Positions 48,001-59,120 of a DNA stretch of 64,000 nucleotides are shown here, piece after piece (position 1 is the stretch's first letter; each line of letters begins with the position of its first letter). The notes beneath the pieces were generated by a model. The model did no database searches, was not told the origin of the DNA, and saw nothing but the letters and a program-made list of their open reading frames with translations. The stretch spans positions 13,493,111 to 13,557,110 of the forward strand of contig NC_034409.1 of the NCBI RefSeq assembly GCF_002078875.1, in the 5' to 3' direction. The stretch is from Numida meleagris. Lineage: Eukaryota; Chordata; Aves; Galliformes; Numididae. The position numbers and the translations under genes are program-made.

Positions 48001-51000
48001 GAAAAAAAATAGAACAGTAAAATTACGCACAGTCAACTCTGAGAAAGAGTGCAGGCTTAACTACAGCCTTCAGGATACAGTCCTACTAATGCTTTGTGAC
48101 AACCATTCCCTCCCACTAATTAGGTCTACACTACCAACTAGTTTTAGGAGTCACCTGATGGAAAAGCTGTAAGACATGCAGAATTCAGTAGGTTGAATTT
48201 GCTCTGTATAATCCACCTTACAACAACATGACTTTTTCCTTCTTGTTCATAGTAGTTAGTCTCATTTGTTTTCTTTTAAATTTGATGGGAAAGAATATTT
48301 CAATCTAAATGCTTCCTTAGTACTCCCTATTTTTGCCCCAAACAACATACTATATATACCCTGAAAAGGTCCTTCCATTTCACGATTCCCTCAGTACTAC
48401 AGCGAGAACACCGAACATCTACATTCAGGTTATAAAATTTCAGGTTTAGCCTTAAGTAGATGATCTGGGAAACAGAAGAAAAACCTTAGAAAACTAGTTT
48501 ACTTGCATATAGAACCTAGTTACATTTTTATGCAATTTTCAGAAGTCAATAGAAATTGAATGGTGTTACATGGCAGTATCACAGAATTGCAGTAATGCAG
48601 TTTCCACAAGTCAGTAGTAGGCTAAGAAAACCTGCTGTGTTCCAGACTCATCACAAGAGGTACCCCCAAAAACATTCCTGCTGTTAACACTTCTTGCATT
48701 TTTAAGCACAGCAAAGCAGGTGATTTGACAACCCCATTTCTTCAAGTCTGGTTAGTCTGCCAGGCACCACAAATCTGTCTCTTACCACAGGTAGTTAAAG
48801 TCAAGAACTCAAAGGCCCACTGCCACTACTTCTTAGTTATGATCATTTCCCCTCCCCAGTAGAAATCAGCACAGATTCTAATTTATTATCACTTCTAAAG
48901 AGGAGACACTTCAAGTTCAAAAATTGCTGTCAGTTGAGCCTAGACACCATGGCTCCTAGATGAAGTATATTCTTTCCTGTGCTTTTGCAGAGCCAGTAGA
49001 AGTGTTTCTCAGAAGCAGTTTAAAAATAGGATCTCACAACTGCCCCGCATGCCTTTATAAGCTCACGTGCTTGCTCCAGCATACGAATACTGGGATGACG
49101 GCGCACAGCTCTGGAGACAGACTCAGTGTGCAGCACTACCTCGACAAAAGCAACAGTTTCATTTTGTGAAAAAAAGCAGCCTTCTAAATCAGTACAGGTA
49201 GTAACAGTATTAATAACATGCTCTTACGAAGTTTTTTTTAATTAGAAGGCCTGTCATTTTTTCCTGAAAGGACATCTTCTCCTGTCTCAGATAAGACTAC
49301 ATCAAGCAACAGCAGCGCAAACATCATGGCCCAAAATGAGGCAGAACTGCTGCAGTTCAGCACTCAGATGGGAATTATCCTGCTAAAGGACCGATCAAAG
49401 CTATAGCTTAGGTTACACTAAAAGCACCACAGCTATAAATCTCCAGTTCATTTTTCACTTCACTTAAATCTAGGGAACCACGTGACAGTGATCTAATTGG
49501 GTAGGGGAGTGCAGGAACATGGGAGGCAGGAGAAACAGCTGAGCAGGAGAACTAGATGCCAAGTACCTATTTTCCACACAGCTCTTCTCCTCTTCTTGTG
49601 TTTTTCCCACTAGTTTTGACAGTGATACCCCAGACCCACCACACAAGGTAGCCTTACACTTGTATGCATTTGGTACACTGCAACCGTATTAACACTGCAC
49701 CAAGCAGCTACCAAAGACCTGAACACAACTGACTAAATAAAAGTACACATATTAATCGCTGTACAAAGAATCACAAACTTCCCCAACACAAAGCGCCATT
49801 AGTTGCCAACCTACTGACTAACAAGAAAGACACGTAACTGTAGTCAGCAAGAAAGCTTCCCATTCTGAATATAGCATTCAGTCATAGTAATTCTGTACTT
49901 TAGAATAGGCCACGCTGACCAGGACTACAGCAGTCTTCTGAAGTTGATCCTTTCATGAGAAATTAAGTAATGCTGCAATCCAGCTGCATTTTACTGTTGA
50001 AATAGAAATGCTGCATATCTGCGCATCATTAACAAGCTGTCAAACAGTGCTTCCATGCCGGACCACAAGAGCGGTCAACTAAGTGGAAAATGAATTCCTG
50101 TTCCTACGGTTGATCCCTACCCCTCTGAAAAAAAGTTCCCTCCATACAAGTCACCTTAAGAAGTTCCAGCAGAGGTAAGGAGCCCCTTTTGTACAACACT
50201 TTGTAACCACAGAAGTACAGATGTTTTGTTTTGTTCCCAAGCTTACAAATAAGGGAAACACTTGCTTTGCTCTGACAGGACCACCTTGAGCTGCAACTCC
50301 AGAATCCTGGGGCCCACAGTTCTGTAACTTCATCGCTCCAGCACAGTCTCTCAACACGCAGAAACCAGGAAGAACCACTATTGTGCCTACCCCACTTGTA
50401 CCTTAACACCAGCTGAGGAATTATTCACCTGCTGACTATTTCCAGCACCTTCAAAGAACTATTACTGACAGCGCTTCTGGGCTAGCAGAATATAATCAAG
50501 TGAGAGTACTACCTCACACACTAAGAAGGTCCCACCAGTACACTGGACCATTGCAAACACTGATTAAACCTCAGAAGCTGACCACACAACAGCTGTAAGC
50601 TTGCCCCTCTCAGCAATGAGCTCAACCATTTTTTAATTTTTTACAGCCAGCCAATAACTGGTCCTTCTTCCATAGAAAAACCCTTACTAAACCTTCTGAA
50701 AGGGTAAACTTCTTTCAAAAAAGCTTATCCTAACATAAACCCTCAAGTGGCATGCAAAGGACGTTCCTGCCCTGCTGCTGATCAAACCCTTCACCCCCTG
50801 CTCAAACCCTTAACAGTCCTTCCAAATCAAGGTGAAAGTATCTACTGACAGTGATTGGCTTCTGATTAGTAGAAAGTCACTGGACATACAAGCAAATAAC
50901 ACATATTAATTTGACTAGTGCCCATTGCGACCCACTGAGACCACAAGCTTTTTAAAGATTAGCTTAGAACTCTTCCAGTAAGACTAATTCTTCACCAAAC

Positions 51001-52297
51001 AGTCCAGTTATTAATTACCATTCACTTCAAAAGCAAGAAAGCCCACCTCAAGTTCCACGCTGTTTCAATAAAATAAGCTCATTAAGTCCAAAATCCTGTG
51101 AACTCTAAGCTGGAATTCTGTTCTTTCTCACCAAGTCATTTTTGTAGGCTACTCTATCAGTGGATCTGAAATGACCCTGCCACTTGCAGGTCCTACAACT
51201 GCAGGTCAACCTAGCGCCTTACATACTCCTTTTTTTCTTTTTTCTTTTTTTAATAAATATGCCTGACTCCTTAAGCAAGGATTATAGTGATTTTGACCCT
51301 ACAGGTCAAAGTGCCTTTAAGATCTGCCCCCTCGATTCCTTAAGAATTGCATCTTTAATAAGGAAAAAAAATACAAAATAGAACTTGCACATCTCCATTC
51401 TTTCTCCCTACAGCTGATTCTTTCTATTCCTGTTCAAGCAGGGGTGTTTGTGAATCCATGCAGCCAACATTCACAATAAAAAACAAACCATTATAATCAG
51501 GCTTATGCGGTATCTGTTCTCCTATGCCACTTCCACATGAACACTTGTGCCATTACGAAAAAAAAAGGGCAGTGTAGAAGCAAGAATGAACAGCTGGGAA
51601 GAGGTACAGGATCATCTTTCACTATGAGCACTGCTTCAACTGTTTCAGCTATGGCATTAATGCACACTCCCCCTCTCCCTTCTCCTCTACATACCCTTGA
51701 ACTCTTGTCAGCCTTTGTATGACTAGTACTGCAAACAGTACTGTTTGAATAACAGGTCTTAGCAAAAGCACAGACCATATACACATGCACAGACAGGCTA
51801 TCGCAGCAAGTTAGAACCACAACTGCTGGAGAGCACCCAGTCAGTTAAACTACCCTCAGTAAAAGGGAAGAATTACAGTTAAGTAGAAACTGCTTCTCTC
51901 TGGTTGGCTACCATAAATACAAACTACATTTAAAACACCTCCCTCTCCTACAGTTCCCTTCCTCTGCCATACCTTTCAGTTAAAGGCACAGCTTACAGAC
52001 CGACCTTCAAGCAAATCCCTTTCCCATAGGTTTCTGTCTCAAAGCAGCATGTGCATTTGCTGTTATTCATCTGCTGCAGCAGGAGTAATTTCAGAAAACA
52101 TCACAGATGATTTCAAGACTGCACTGCGACACCACTGGAGTTACTGCTTCTCAAAGATAGTGCTTCCCTGAAAACAGCTAACAAGATTGCCTTGAAACAA
52201 ACAAATAAGCTCATTAGAATATTCCTTCATTTCCATTGTTACATAAGAACTTAACTCCACAATTCAAGTGCTTCTACAAGCTACCAGTTACACATAC

Positions 52298-52355
52298 CTT
52301 TCAAGAAATTCACCGCCCGATTCCTAACACAAAATCTGGTATTAATAGGAGCTAC
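52298..52355 (-). other. Candidate coding exon (minus strand)
   Basis: The 58-bp segment has donor GAAAG|GTATGTG and a modest acceptor GCCTTTTAG. In phase 0 it reads VAPINTRFCVRNRAVNFLK with no stop, continuing the phase left by the candidate exon at 52,423-52,481. The intervening intron would be only 67 bp, near the lower limit. Low confidence. Confidence 0.18.
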
Positions 52356-52422
52356 CTAAAAGGCTTCTTTAGGAATTAAAGCTCTCCACCACAGAGAAAC
52401 TTTTGATTTCTGAGCTACTTAC

Positions 52423-52481
52423 ATTAGAACGTAAGTATTCAGACTGCTCCCTTACAGTGAGATAGGCAATTGCTCCCCAGT
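52423..52481 (-). other. Candidate coding exon (minus strand)
   Basis: The 59-bp segment has acceptor TTTTCATTCTGTGATTACAG and donor AAT|GTAAGT. Only one frame is open and reads WGAIAYLTVREQSEYLRSN (two bases complete the preceding codon). It lies about 2 kb inside the CpG-island promoter, where an early exon would be expected. I do not recognise the protein, and no upstream ATG-bearing exon in matching phase was found. Confidence 0.25.
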
Positions 52482-52643
52482 CTGTAATCACAGAATGAAA
52501 ACCTAAATGCAAGCGCTGAAGTAGAAACGTGTTTTTCGTCACCTTCAGTTCACATTAATGCTCTCTACTTCGTACATATCCAAGGAAATATTCATGTCAG
52601 GTCCCAAATAAAACCTGTTCTATCTCATAAGAATCTCTGTGCA

Positions 52644-52667
52644 CTAGAAGCTTCTCTAGAAGCTTCC
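52644..52667. promoter_or_regulatory. 12-bp direct duplication with heat-shock-element-like GAA/TTC array
   Basis: CTAGAAGCTTCT is followed directly by CTAGAAGCTTCC. This gives GAA-2-TTC-4-GAA-2-TTC, an HSF1-like array with a 4-base instead of 2-base central gap. It lies in the inferred first intron of the minus-strand gene. Confidence 0.3.
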
Positions 52668-54041
52668 ATAACAAAGGGATTATTTACCTTGTGCTACACT
52701 ACGTCTACACAGGAAGAAACAATAATCCAGTCACTTACATGTTTGGTCGACAAACCAAAGGCCTCTGCCTAACACTACTTTCAGCGCTTCATTTTTCTGA
52801 ATAGCGTTAACAACCTCTAGGATCAAGTATCCTGCTCTCTGAAGTACCCTGCACAGAAATAGCTGCTGCAAGGCTAAGCTGACAGCCACTATCTGACACT
52901 CAAAAAAGAGGGGTTTCTTTCAGGAAACTGCACATCACAGAAGTTAAGCTCAGATGAGGTTCCAGAATTTAAAAAGCTTTGCACTGTCATCCTTTATTAC
53001 TGTCTCCATTTCTTTCCTGGTACAAATGAAAAATGTAGCACTATCAGATGTTCCCAAGCCCACTGCTCCCCTCCCCAGCACACACACCCTGCAGGCTCTA
53101 ATTACAGCTAATATGGACTGCATACAGCAGCTCCCCATCCCCAGCCATTTCTTATGCAACCAGGCTCCACCTCACGTTACTTATGTAACATATTAAGTGG
53201 CATCTATTATACAGGATTCTTCTACATTAGTCACATACTCAATAACTTCCATTCCAGTTTTTTTTTAACATAACGCATCCACCAGAAATTCAAGCTTCAT
53301 GCCCCACCAGGTTACTGCTGCACAGAAAAGAAACAAGCCGCACCTGTGTAAGATCTGGAAAAGTGCTGCCAAACACTTCTAAATGTAACAAATCACAAAT
53401 CATTTGCCTCAGCAATTCTAGCTGTTAAGTTTGCTCACTGGGTTAGGTCCAGAGGCTCACTTTACGTTGTACCATATGAAAATGAGATGTGGGAACCAGC
53501 ACTGAACTGCTATGAAAGCACACCCACCCACCTTAACAGTACAATGAGCCACACTCCTTAAGAAGAAATTAGTGTTAGAATTAGAAAATGTACGTTTTTC
53601 ACACTCCCCCCTCCCCCCCCCCGAATCCTGAGATAAAATACACAGCCAGAAAATATATTTTAACACTATGTAAATCCTAGGCCAGACTTGCACTACCAGA
53701 TCCTTCTCCTGCAGCAAGACAAGGGACACTCACAGTACCTGCATGCCACAAGTCCATTTTCCCTACGTACACACCTAAATCCCTGTACTAACAGTGCAAG
53801 CTCTCTGCGGCCTAACTGTAACACATGCCACACTGCTCCTACGACAGGCTCCAACAGCTCAAGAAGAACACTGGCACTGCTTTTCCCACCCAGCAGCGCT
53901 GTTCTGACAAAGCAGAGATGTGAGCAGGCTCCAGCCCTTCCCTCAGCCCCCCCAGCGCCACACGCTCCGCCACAACACCGCACAACTGTAATGAGGTCAC
54001 TTCACAGGGCCCAGAGCCTCCGGTCGGTTACCCGGAGCCTG

Positions 54042-54047
54042 ACTTAC
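54042..54047 (-). other. Candidate splice donor of minus-strand first exon
   Basis: The minus strand reads CCCGAT|GTAAGTC at the left edge of the CpG island. This is a near-perfect intron start, placed where a first exon of a leftward gene would end. The adjoining exon sequence is GC-rich and has no in-phase ATG after the last upstream stop in the frame that would feed the 52,423-52,481 candidate, so it would be non-coding 5' UTR. Confidence 0.45.
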
Positions 54048-54196
54048 ATCGGGGAGGGGAGGCCGAGGAGGGCGCTACGGCAGCGGAGGGCGGATGGAGG
54101 GCCTCCCCCGAGCGCAACTACACCCGGGAGAGGGGCGGGGAGGACAGCAACGAGAACCTTCCTCGGCGGCGGCTACGCCCTCGCGTGCGGGGTTAC

Positions 54197-54225
54197 GGGG
54201 GGGGGGGGGGGGGGGGGGGGGGGGG
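54197..54225 (+). repeat. Poly(G) run, 29 bases, followed by (AAGGG)n
   Basis: Twenty-nine G in a row are followed by AAGGG repeats inside the CpG island, in the inferred 5' part of the minus-strand gene (C-rich in its RNA). Strong G-quadruplex potential on the + strand. Confidence 0.95.
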
Positions 54226-54352
54226 AAGGGAAGGGAAGGGGAAACGACGCGGCAACGGCAGCGCTGGGGGAGGGGAAGCACGGACTCTCCCGGGCGCCGC
54301 CGCCGCCTCAGCCGCGTTGGGCGGCAGCCAAAGCCCACAGGAATGCAGCGCG

Positions 54353-54362
54353 GTCACATGAC
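54353..54362. promoter_or_regulatory. E-box GTCACATGAC
   Basis: GTCACATGAC is a high-affinity type of site for USF and MITF/TFE family bHLH-ZIP factors. It sits about 50 bp downstream of the YY1 site in minus-strand terms. Confidence 0.5.
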
Positions 54363-54407
54363 CTCCGGCGGACGTGCGGCTCCCTTCCCTCTCCAGGGAG
54401 ACCCTGC

Positions 54408-54417
54408 GCCATCTTGG
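54408..54417 (-). promoter_or_regulatory. YY1 motif near minus-strand start
   Basis: The minus strand reads CCAAGATGGC, a consensus YY1 site that in vertebrate promoters usually lies just downstream of the transcription start. It suggests a minus-strand start at about 54.42-54.44 kb. The ATG inside it opens only a 34-codon frame, so it is probably not the start codon. Confidence 0.5.
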
Positions 54418-54668
54418 ACTGACGCAGCTACAAAAGCAGGCGCAGGCCGCTCCTCTCTCTCGCTCTCTCTCTCTTCCCCCGCTCCTCTCCTCCCGGCCCC
54501 GCTAAGGAAGGAGAAGCCGAGGCCTTTTCCCGCTTTCCTTTTCGCCGGGGATCCCCCGCCCGCGCCGTCCTCCCTCGCGCTGGGATCATGGCGCCCGTTT
54601 TCTCCCTTTGCACCAACCTCCCCCGGCAGCGCCGACCCTGCCCGGCTGCGGCGGCCCCTGCTGCAGGA

Positions 54669-54676
54669 TGATGTCA
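54669..54676 (+). promoter_or_regulatory. CRE-like TGATGTCA
   Basis: The octamer TGATGTCA is a one-base variant of the CREB/ATF site. It is close to two CCAAT boxes, a common arrangement in CpG-island promoters. Confidence 0.35.
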
Positions 54677-54683
54677 GCGCCTG

Positions 54684-54726
54684 CCAATGAGGGCACGCCG
54701 TGCCGCCCGGCGGGGCCGCCGATTGG
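54684..54726. promoter_or_regulatory. Pair of oppositely oriented CCAAT boxes
   Basis: CCAAT on the + strand lies at 54,684-54,688 and ATTGG (CCAAT on the minus strand) at 54,722-54,726, with 33 bp between them. NF-Y sites 60-300 bp upstream of starts are typical. Opposed boxes fit a promoter working in both directions. Confidence 0.5.
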
Positions 54727-55969
54727 ATGCGCGCTGGGCCCGCCCCCCCCTCCTGCCTCAGTCCCCACCGCGGTTCGCTGCGGAGCCGCAGCCGAGGCAC
54801 GAGTGGGGGAGGGGAAAAGGAGGGGAAGGAGGAAAAAAAAAAAAAAAACCTACACAAAAAAACCGACGACCAAACCCACCGAGCCGCCGGCCGCCATTTC
54901 GCGCAACAACAGGCAGAACCCGAGCGAGCAGCCCCGGCCAAGCACCCTGAGGAGAGAGAGAAAGAGAGAAACAAGAGACACACGCACAGGAGAGTTAGAC
55001 AGGAAAAAATACCCATAGACTCCGCCATGTCACAAGACGTTTAATCGCCCCCCTCCTCCCTCAGGCTCACTGCCCCGCCACAGCCGCCTCCGCTGCGTCC
55101 GAGCGGATCCCTTCACCTCGGCTCCCTCCTGCCGCAGAGCACCCGTTAGAGCCCCAAGCTCTGCCCAAGGGGCGGGGGGACGCTTAGGTTACGGCGCGGC
55201 CGCTAGCGGCTTCTCCGGTCACCCGCGTGTGCCGGCTCCATCGAGGCAGGGCAGCGGCTGCCAGCCCCGCTTTTATCCGGTGCCCCGCGTTTGCGCACTG
55301 AAGGAGGCTCGCTCAGCCCCTGGTGGGCGTCGAATGAAACCCCAGCCGCCGCCTCCCCTCCCTCACTACGCCGGAGGGGCTGAGGCCGGGCAGAGCGGGG
55401 AGGGGACGTGGCGGGGGGAGCGGCACCGCCGAGCAGCACGCCCGGTCCGCACAAAGCCGAGCGCTCCCCCAGCGCCGGTCCCTGGAGGAGAACGGGGCTC
55501 AGCACTGAGGGGAAGGAGCGCCGTTCACGAACGCTCTGAGGAAAAGAGCGTTCTCGCCTCAGCCCCCGGCAGTCGCTCAGAGCCCCGCACCGCCCTGACG
55601 CGGGCCCGCTCAAACCTCCCGCTCCCCCCACGCCTCCTCCTTGCGGCTCTTCGTGCGCTCTGTGAGGAAAATTTACCCCTCTCTTTGAGATTAGCGACGA
55701 GCGGACGTAGCTGAGCGTAACACCGGCCGCCAGCAGGATGTCGGGGTGGGGGGAGCGGCCGAACTCGGTGCCCCGGAGAACGCGCCTCTGAGTCAGTCCT
55801 CCCGCCGGCGTTCGGGGCCGCGCGCCGAAACCCTCTCGCCGTCCCTCCCCAGCCCCACGCGCCCCCCGTCAGCACCCAGCCGCGCCCAGGCCCCCGCCGT
55901 TCGCTGTTAAGGCGCAAAGAGCTTTTGTAAAATGGACACTAAGCGCTCAGCGGGCACAGCCCGCGCTCC

Positions 55970-56392
55970 AGCCCACAAGCAAAATGGCGGCTGTTTGGCT
56001 TCGCCTTGGTAACCCTGCCCCTGCCAGGCGGGGCGGGTGAGCCCCGTGCAGGGGGAGGGAGGGGAGAGCGGACGCCATTTTCCCAGAGAGAGGCAGTGAC
56101 ATAGAAGGGAGCGTAGGAGGCTGAAAGGAGGGAGACACGGGAGCAGGGGCGGCAGCGGGGTTTGTACACAGGTCCCGAGGCAGAGGCGCTTCTCATCCGG
56201 ACCCCGCCGGGCGCTGTGCACTCAGCTGGTGCTGGGGGAGGAGGGATCTCCCCGTTCTTTTCTTTCTTTTAGCAGAGTGCTGAGGGTCGGTTCTGCCCAG
56301 GGCAGGGCTGTCCGCAGTGGGGCAGCTGCAGAGGGCTGGGATAGGAGGGGGCCCGGCTGAGGGGTGCTGCTGTGGGCCTGTCACCATTCCAG
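55970..56392 (+). other. Inferred first exon of plus-strand gene (probably 5' UTR)
   Basis: The right shoulder of the CpG island ends in a consensus splice donor, CCATTCCAG|GTGAGTCC (exon end 56,392). The putative exon contains an ATG in the YY1 motif that opens only a short frame (MAAVWLRLGNPAPARRGG, then stop). The exon is therefore most likely untranslated. The start is approximate and set by the YY1 position and island shape. An alternative donor (GCGG|GTGAGC) is near 56,035. The gene cannot be named because its coding exons lie beyond the window. Confidence 0.55.
55980..56081 (+). promoter_or_regulatory. Two opposed YY1 motifs near the plus-strand start
   Basis: CAAAATGGCGGC at 55,980-55,991 (+) and GCCATTTT at 56,074-56,081 (minus-strand AAAATGGC) are YY1 consensus sites. 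The first is placed as expected just downstream of a + strand start at about 55.95 kb. Confidence 0.45.
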
Positions 56393-57537
56393 GTGAGTCC
56401 GTGGTCGTTGCCACCGCGTTCTGCCGGGTGCTGGGGGAGGGGGCTGGGAACAGGAGGTAAATGCTGTAGGGACGGTTCTCTGCCCCACTGACTGGGGCTG
56501 CCTGCCCCTGGAATGGGTTTAGATTCTGCTGAAGTTGCCTTGCGTTCGTTTTTCCTTTTGTGGGGTTTGGCTAAAAAATGGCAGACTGTCGCTATAGCTT
56601 GTGAATATGGCGGGTTACTGTAGCTGGAGGAGCTGAGGGGAATTTTTTGGCAGTTCTGCCAGGTTTATGCATTATGCCTGGAAAAAGAGCCAGGGGAAGC
56701 TATTATGTGAGAACAGACCTTCCTCAGGCGGGTGGATTTTAAGAAGGGGTTTGTGTGTTATTGGGACTGCGTATCGAGTTGTATGAAGCTCAGGGAGACC
56801 TCTCCTCTTCCTCCATCCTGTACGTTTGTGCTTTGTGACACTAAAATGGTCGTTGTAGGCCTAATCTCCCTGCCTTCCACACCCCCGCCTCCCCTCTGCC
56901 CCCCGCTCCTATCTCTGCTCCTGGGTAACCTGGTGCAGGGAAGCTGTCCTCAGGAGTTTCTGTGCCAATTTAAAAGGGGATCGCTCTCCCCACCCCCTTT
57001 CTCGGGGTTGTGAGTAGTGATATTGGCGCATCCCTTTCTTGCTTCAGTGCCTGTAGCCAGCGTTTGCCTTCCTTTGCTGGCGTATTTTAGTCATAAGGAA
57101 ATAAATACTGGCGGAGCAGCCCCTATTGCTGCATATGTAGGGGAGGAGAAACAAACGGTTCACTGTACAGTTCTAAATAGGGTAGAGAAACATAATATAG
57201 TCTGATTATAAAGGTCCTGTATTCCCCCCATACTCAGCCATTAGGGACGCACGGTGGCCAGGAGCCGGAGGTCCCTAACATGGTGCACACCATGTCGCTG
57301 AGGGCAGGGGCTCAGTGCTGCAGCTAGGCTCAGGAATGTTTTACTCTGTTTATTTACAGTATATTGAAGGAATAATAATGAGACGTTTCAGTTATTGAGG
57401 GCTTAGGTCAGAGGAAAGAGATTTATCCATGGCCGTAGTTATAATGCATAATTAATTGATTATAATGACCCTACTTTTAAAGTTACTTTTCAAAAAATGT
57501 GAAGTAAATTTTTTAATTTCCCTCTTTTGTCCTTTAG

Positions 57538-57600
57538 AGATTCTAAAAATGGCGGCCTCAGGCTGATGTTGTGGTAATCTAATCAGCTTGGGTCCTCCAC
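57538..57600 (+). other. Candidate alternative exon start in intron 1
   Basis: A long pyrimidine tract ending TTTGTCCTTTAG (AG at 57,536-57,537) is one of the best acceptors in the interval. It is followed by AGATTCTAAAAATGGCGGCC. The ATG there is also a YY1-type AAAATGGCGG site and opens only a five-codon frame. The exon end is not clear. Confidence 0.25.
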
Positions 57601-59104
57601 ACCCCATGCAGCGCGTTTGTCTGCAGCGTATTACAGCCGTATTTTGTTAAAATGAAAAGACCATTCCCTTCAAATAACACACAAAACATCTCTTGACTTT
57701 ACTGCAATTTAAAAATGCTGTGTTCTGGCTGATTAATTTTATTGGTTATGTGTGTGAAAGGCAAGTGAACGAGACCACTCTTGTCGGGGAAGTGGGGGGT
57801 GGAAAGAGGCATGAGCGCTTCTCTGGGAGGTGTGTATGGGTTGCTGAAAGGTGGTACGTCTGCCGGTGTAGTAATTTGGAAAAGCTCCTACCTTTGTAAT
57901 AGGTACCGTGTATCTGTCCATCCTCCTCCTAACAACCTAAAAGCAATAATATTTTTCAACCTAAGGAGATCTGCATCACTAATTCAGTCAGGCAAATTCT
58001 GTGTGGAATTACATTTGTGAACGTCGTGTTCACCTTTCAGGAGATACCTTTGCTGGACGTTGCGGTGGTAATCCCCTGCCTTCATGGTTTGGGAGTGCTG
58101 AAAAAACTTAATACTTGGGGAAATAATGCATGCACGATTATAACCTGTTACTCTATTAAGACGTGGAATTTCTTCTGAAACCATGCAATCTTAGTGTTAG
58201 GCTTTTTCTTTAATTTGTTTTGTATATTCCTATATAAAATGTATGTATGATAATACGCATACAAATACTGAGTGAAAGTGCAATTCCTAACGTCTAATTT
58301 TTTTCCAAAATGAAATATGAACCTTTTAGTATCACCACTATAAATATGTTTGGGAGGGGGGAAGGGAAGTCACAAGGATTTGGTGGTTGGTGTAGTGTGC
58401 TATGATACAAACTATAAAGACTACAGACTGTGTGTTCAACAAGCAGCAACAAAAAGAAATTCGTGTTTGTCACTTTTGTTCTTGTATGCTTGTCTTTAAC
58501 ATAGTCTTCAGTTTGATGAGATATGAGTTTGTATTCCAGTATAGCTTTAGAAGCTTCTGGATTGAAACAATCAAAAGTGAGGTACTGAAATGGCAAAATT
58601 GTCTTCAATCCCTGAAGATTTTAATTTAGATACTACTCATATATATCACAGCACAGATGTGTGGTTTAAGATACACCTGAAGTTGAATGTTAAGATGGGA
58701 AGACTTTTGGTGTTGTTAACGCTTGCCTTTCGTGTGTTTTGAGGCCAAAGGCTGTGTGATTTCAACCACCAAGTGAGGCGTTAATGGGCCAGCAATGCGT
58801 GCTCCCAATGATACCTTCCTCATATTATACAAATTCTATTTATTTATATTAAATCACATCTTACCCTCCACTTATTAAAGAGGACGTGGATATGGTTCAG
58901 AAGAGTTGTAGGTATGAGCCTCTTTAAAAAACACTTGCTTTTTTATTTCCTCTTTCGAGGTGTTCTCTTGATTACTTTTTTTGAACATTACAACTTGGAG
59001 GGCTACGCCGCGCTACTTCATGGCCTCAGTCATGTTCTCGGGCAGCTGGCCAATTCCAGATTAACGTTAAAAGAAACAATTCTGTACAGTTTACAGAAAG
59101 TACT

Positions 59105-59120
59105 GGGGGGGGGGGGGGGG
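59105..59120 (+). repeat. Poly(G) run, 16 bases
   Basis: An uninterrupted G tract on the sense strand of the inferred intron. It has G-quadruplex potential in both DNA and nascent RNA. Confidence 0.95.

Larger units (their letters stand above)
34500..54440 (-). other. Inferred minus-strand transcription unit
   Basis: Across this 20 kb, and most visibly from about 41 to 54 kb, the + strand carries more A than T and more C than G by eye. Long A-runs lie on the + strand (37,921-37,936 and 39,239-39,254). Transcribed vertebrate DNA shows excess T and G on the coding strand, so transcription on the minus strand is indicated. The unit would begin in the CpG island at about 54.4 kb. No recognisable CR1 lies inside, in contrast with the left third of the window. 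No coding exon could be matched to a known protein, so most of the span is probably intron plus a long 3' UTR. Confidence 0.5.
53930..56420. promoter_or_regulatory. CpG island, bidirectional promoter region
   Basis: About 2.5 kb of GC-rich, CpG-dense DNA, with GC boxes such as GGGGCGGGG near 54,133 and 56,028. Flanking strand composition switches sign across it. It contains CCAAT boxes in both orientations, a CRE-like site, an E-box and YY1 sites on both sides. The island is consistent with divergent TATA-less housekeeping-type promoters: minus-strand start(s) near 54.4-55.0 kb and plus-strand start(s) near 55.9-56.1 kb. Open frames inside (up to 224 codons) reflect GC-richness and lack stop codons by composition. 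Confidence 0.88.

Noticed and set aside
48370..48430. Minus-strand open segment reading DVRCSRCSTEGIVKWKDLFR
   Set aside because: The acceptor is poor and the donor (GTATAT) weak, with no phase link to other candidates. Considered chance.
54354..55028. 224-codon minus-strand frame in the CpG island beginning with ATGGCGGAG
   Set aside because: GC-rich promoter DNA has few stop codons. The translation is low-complexity (Arg/Gly/Ser/Pro), runs through CCAAT and YY1 sites and a poly-T/F tract, and other frames and the opposite strand are equally open. It is a promoter, not a coding exon.
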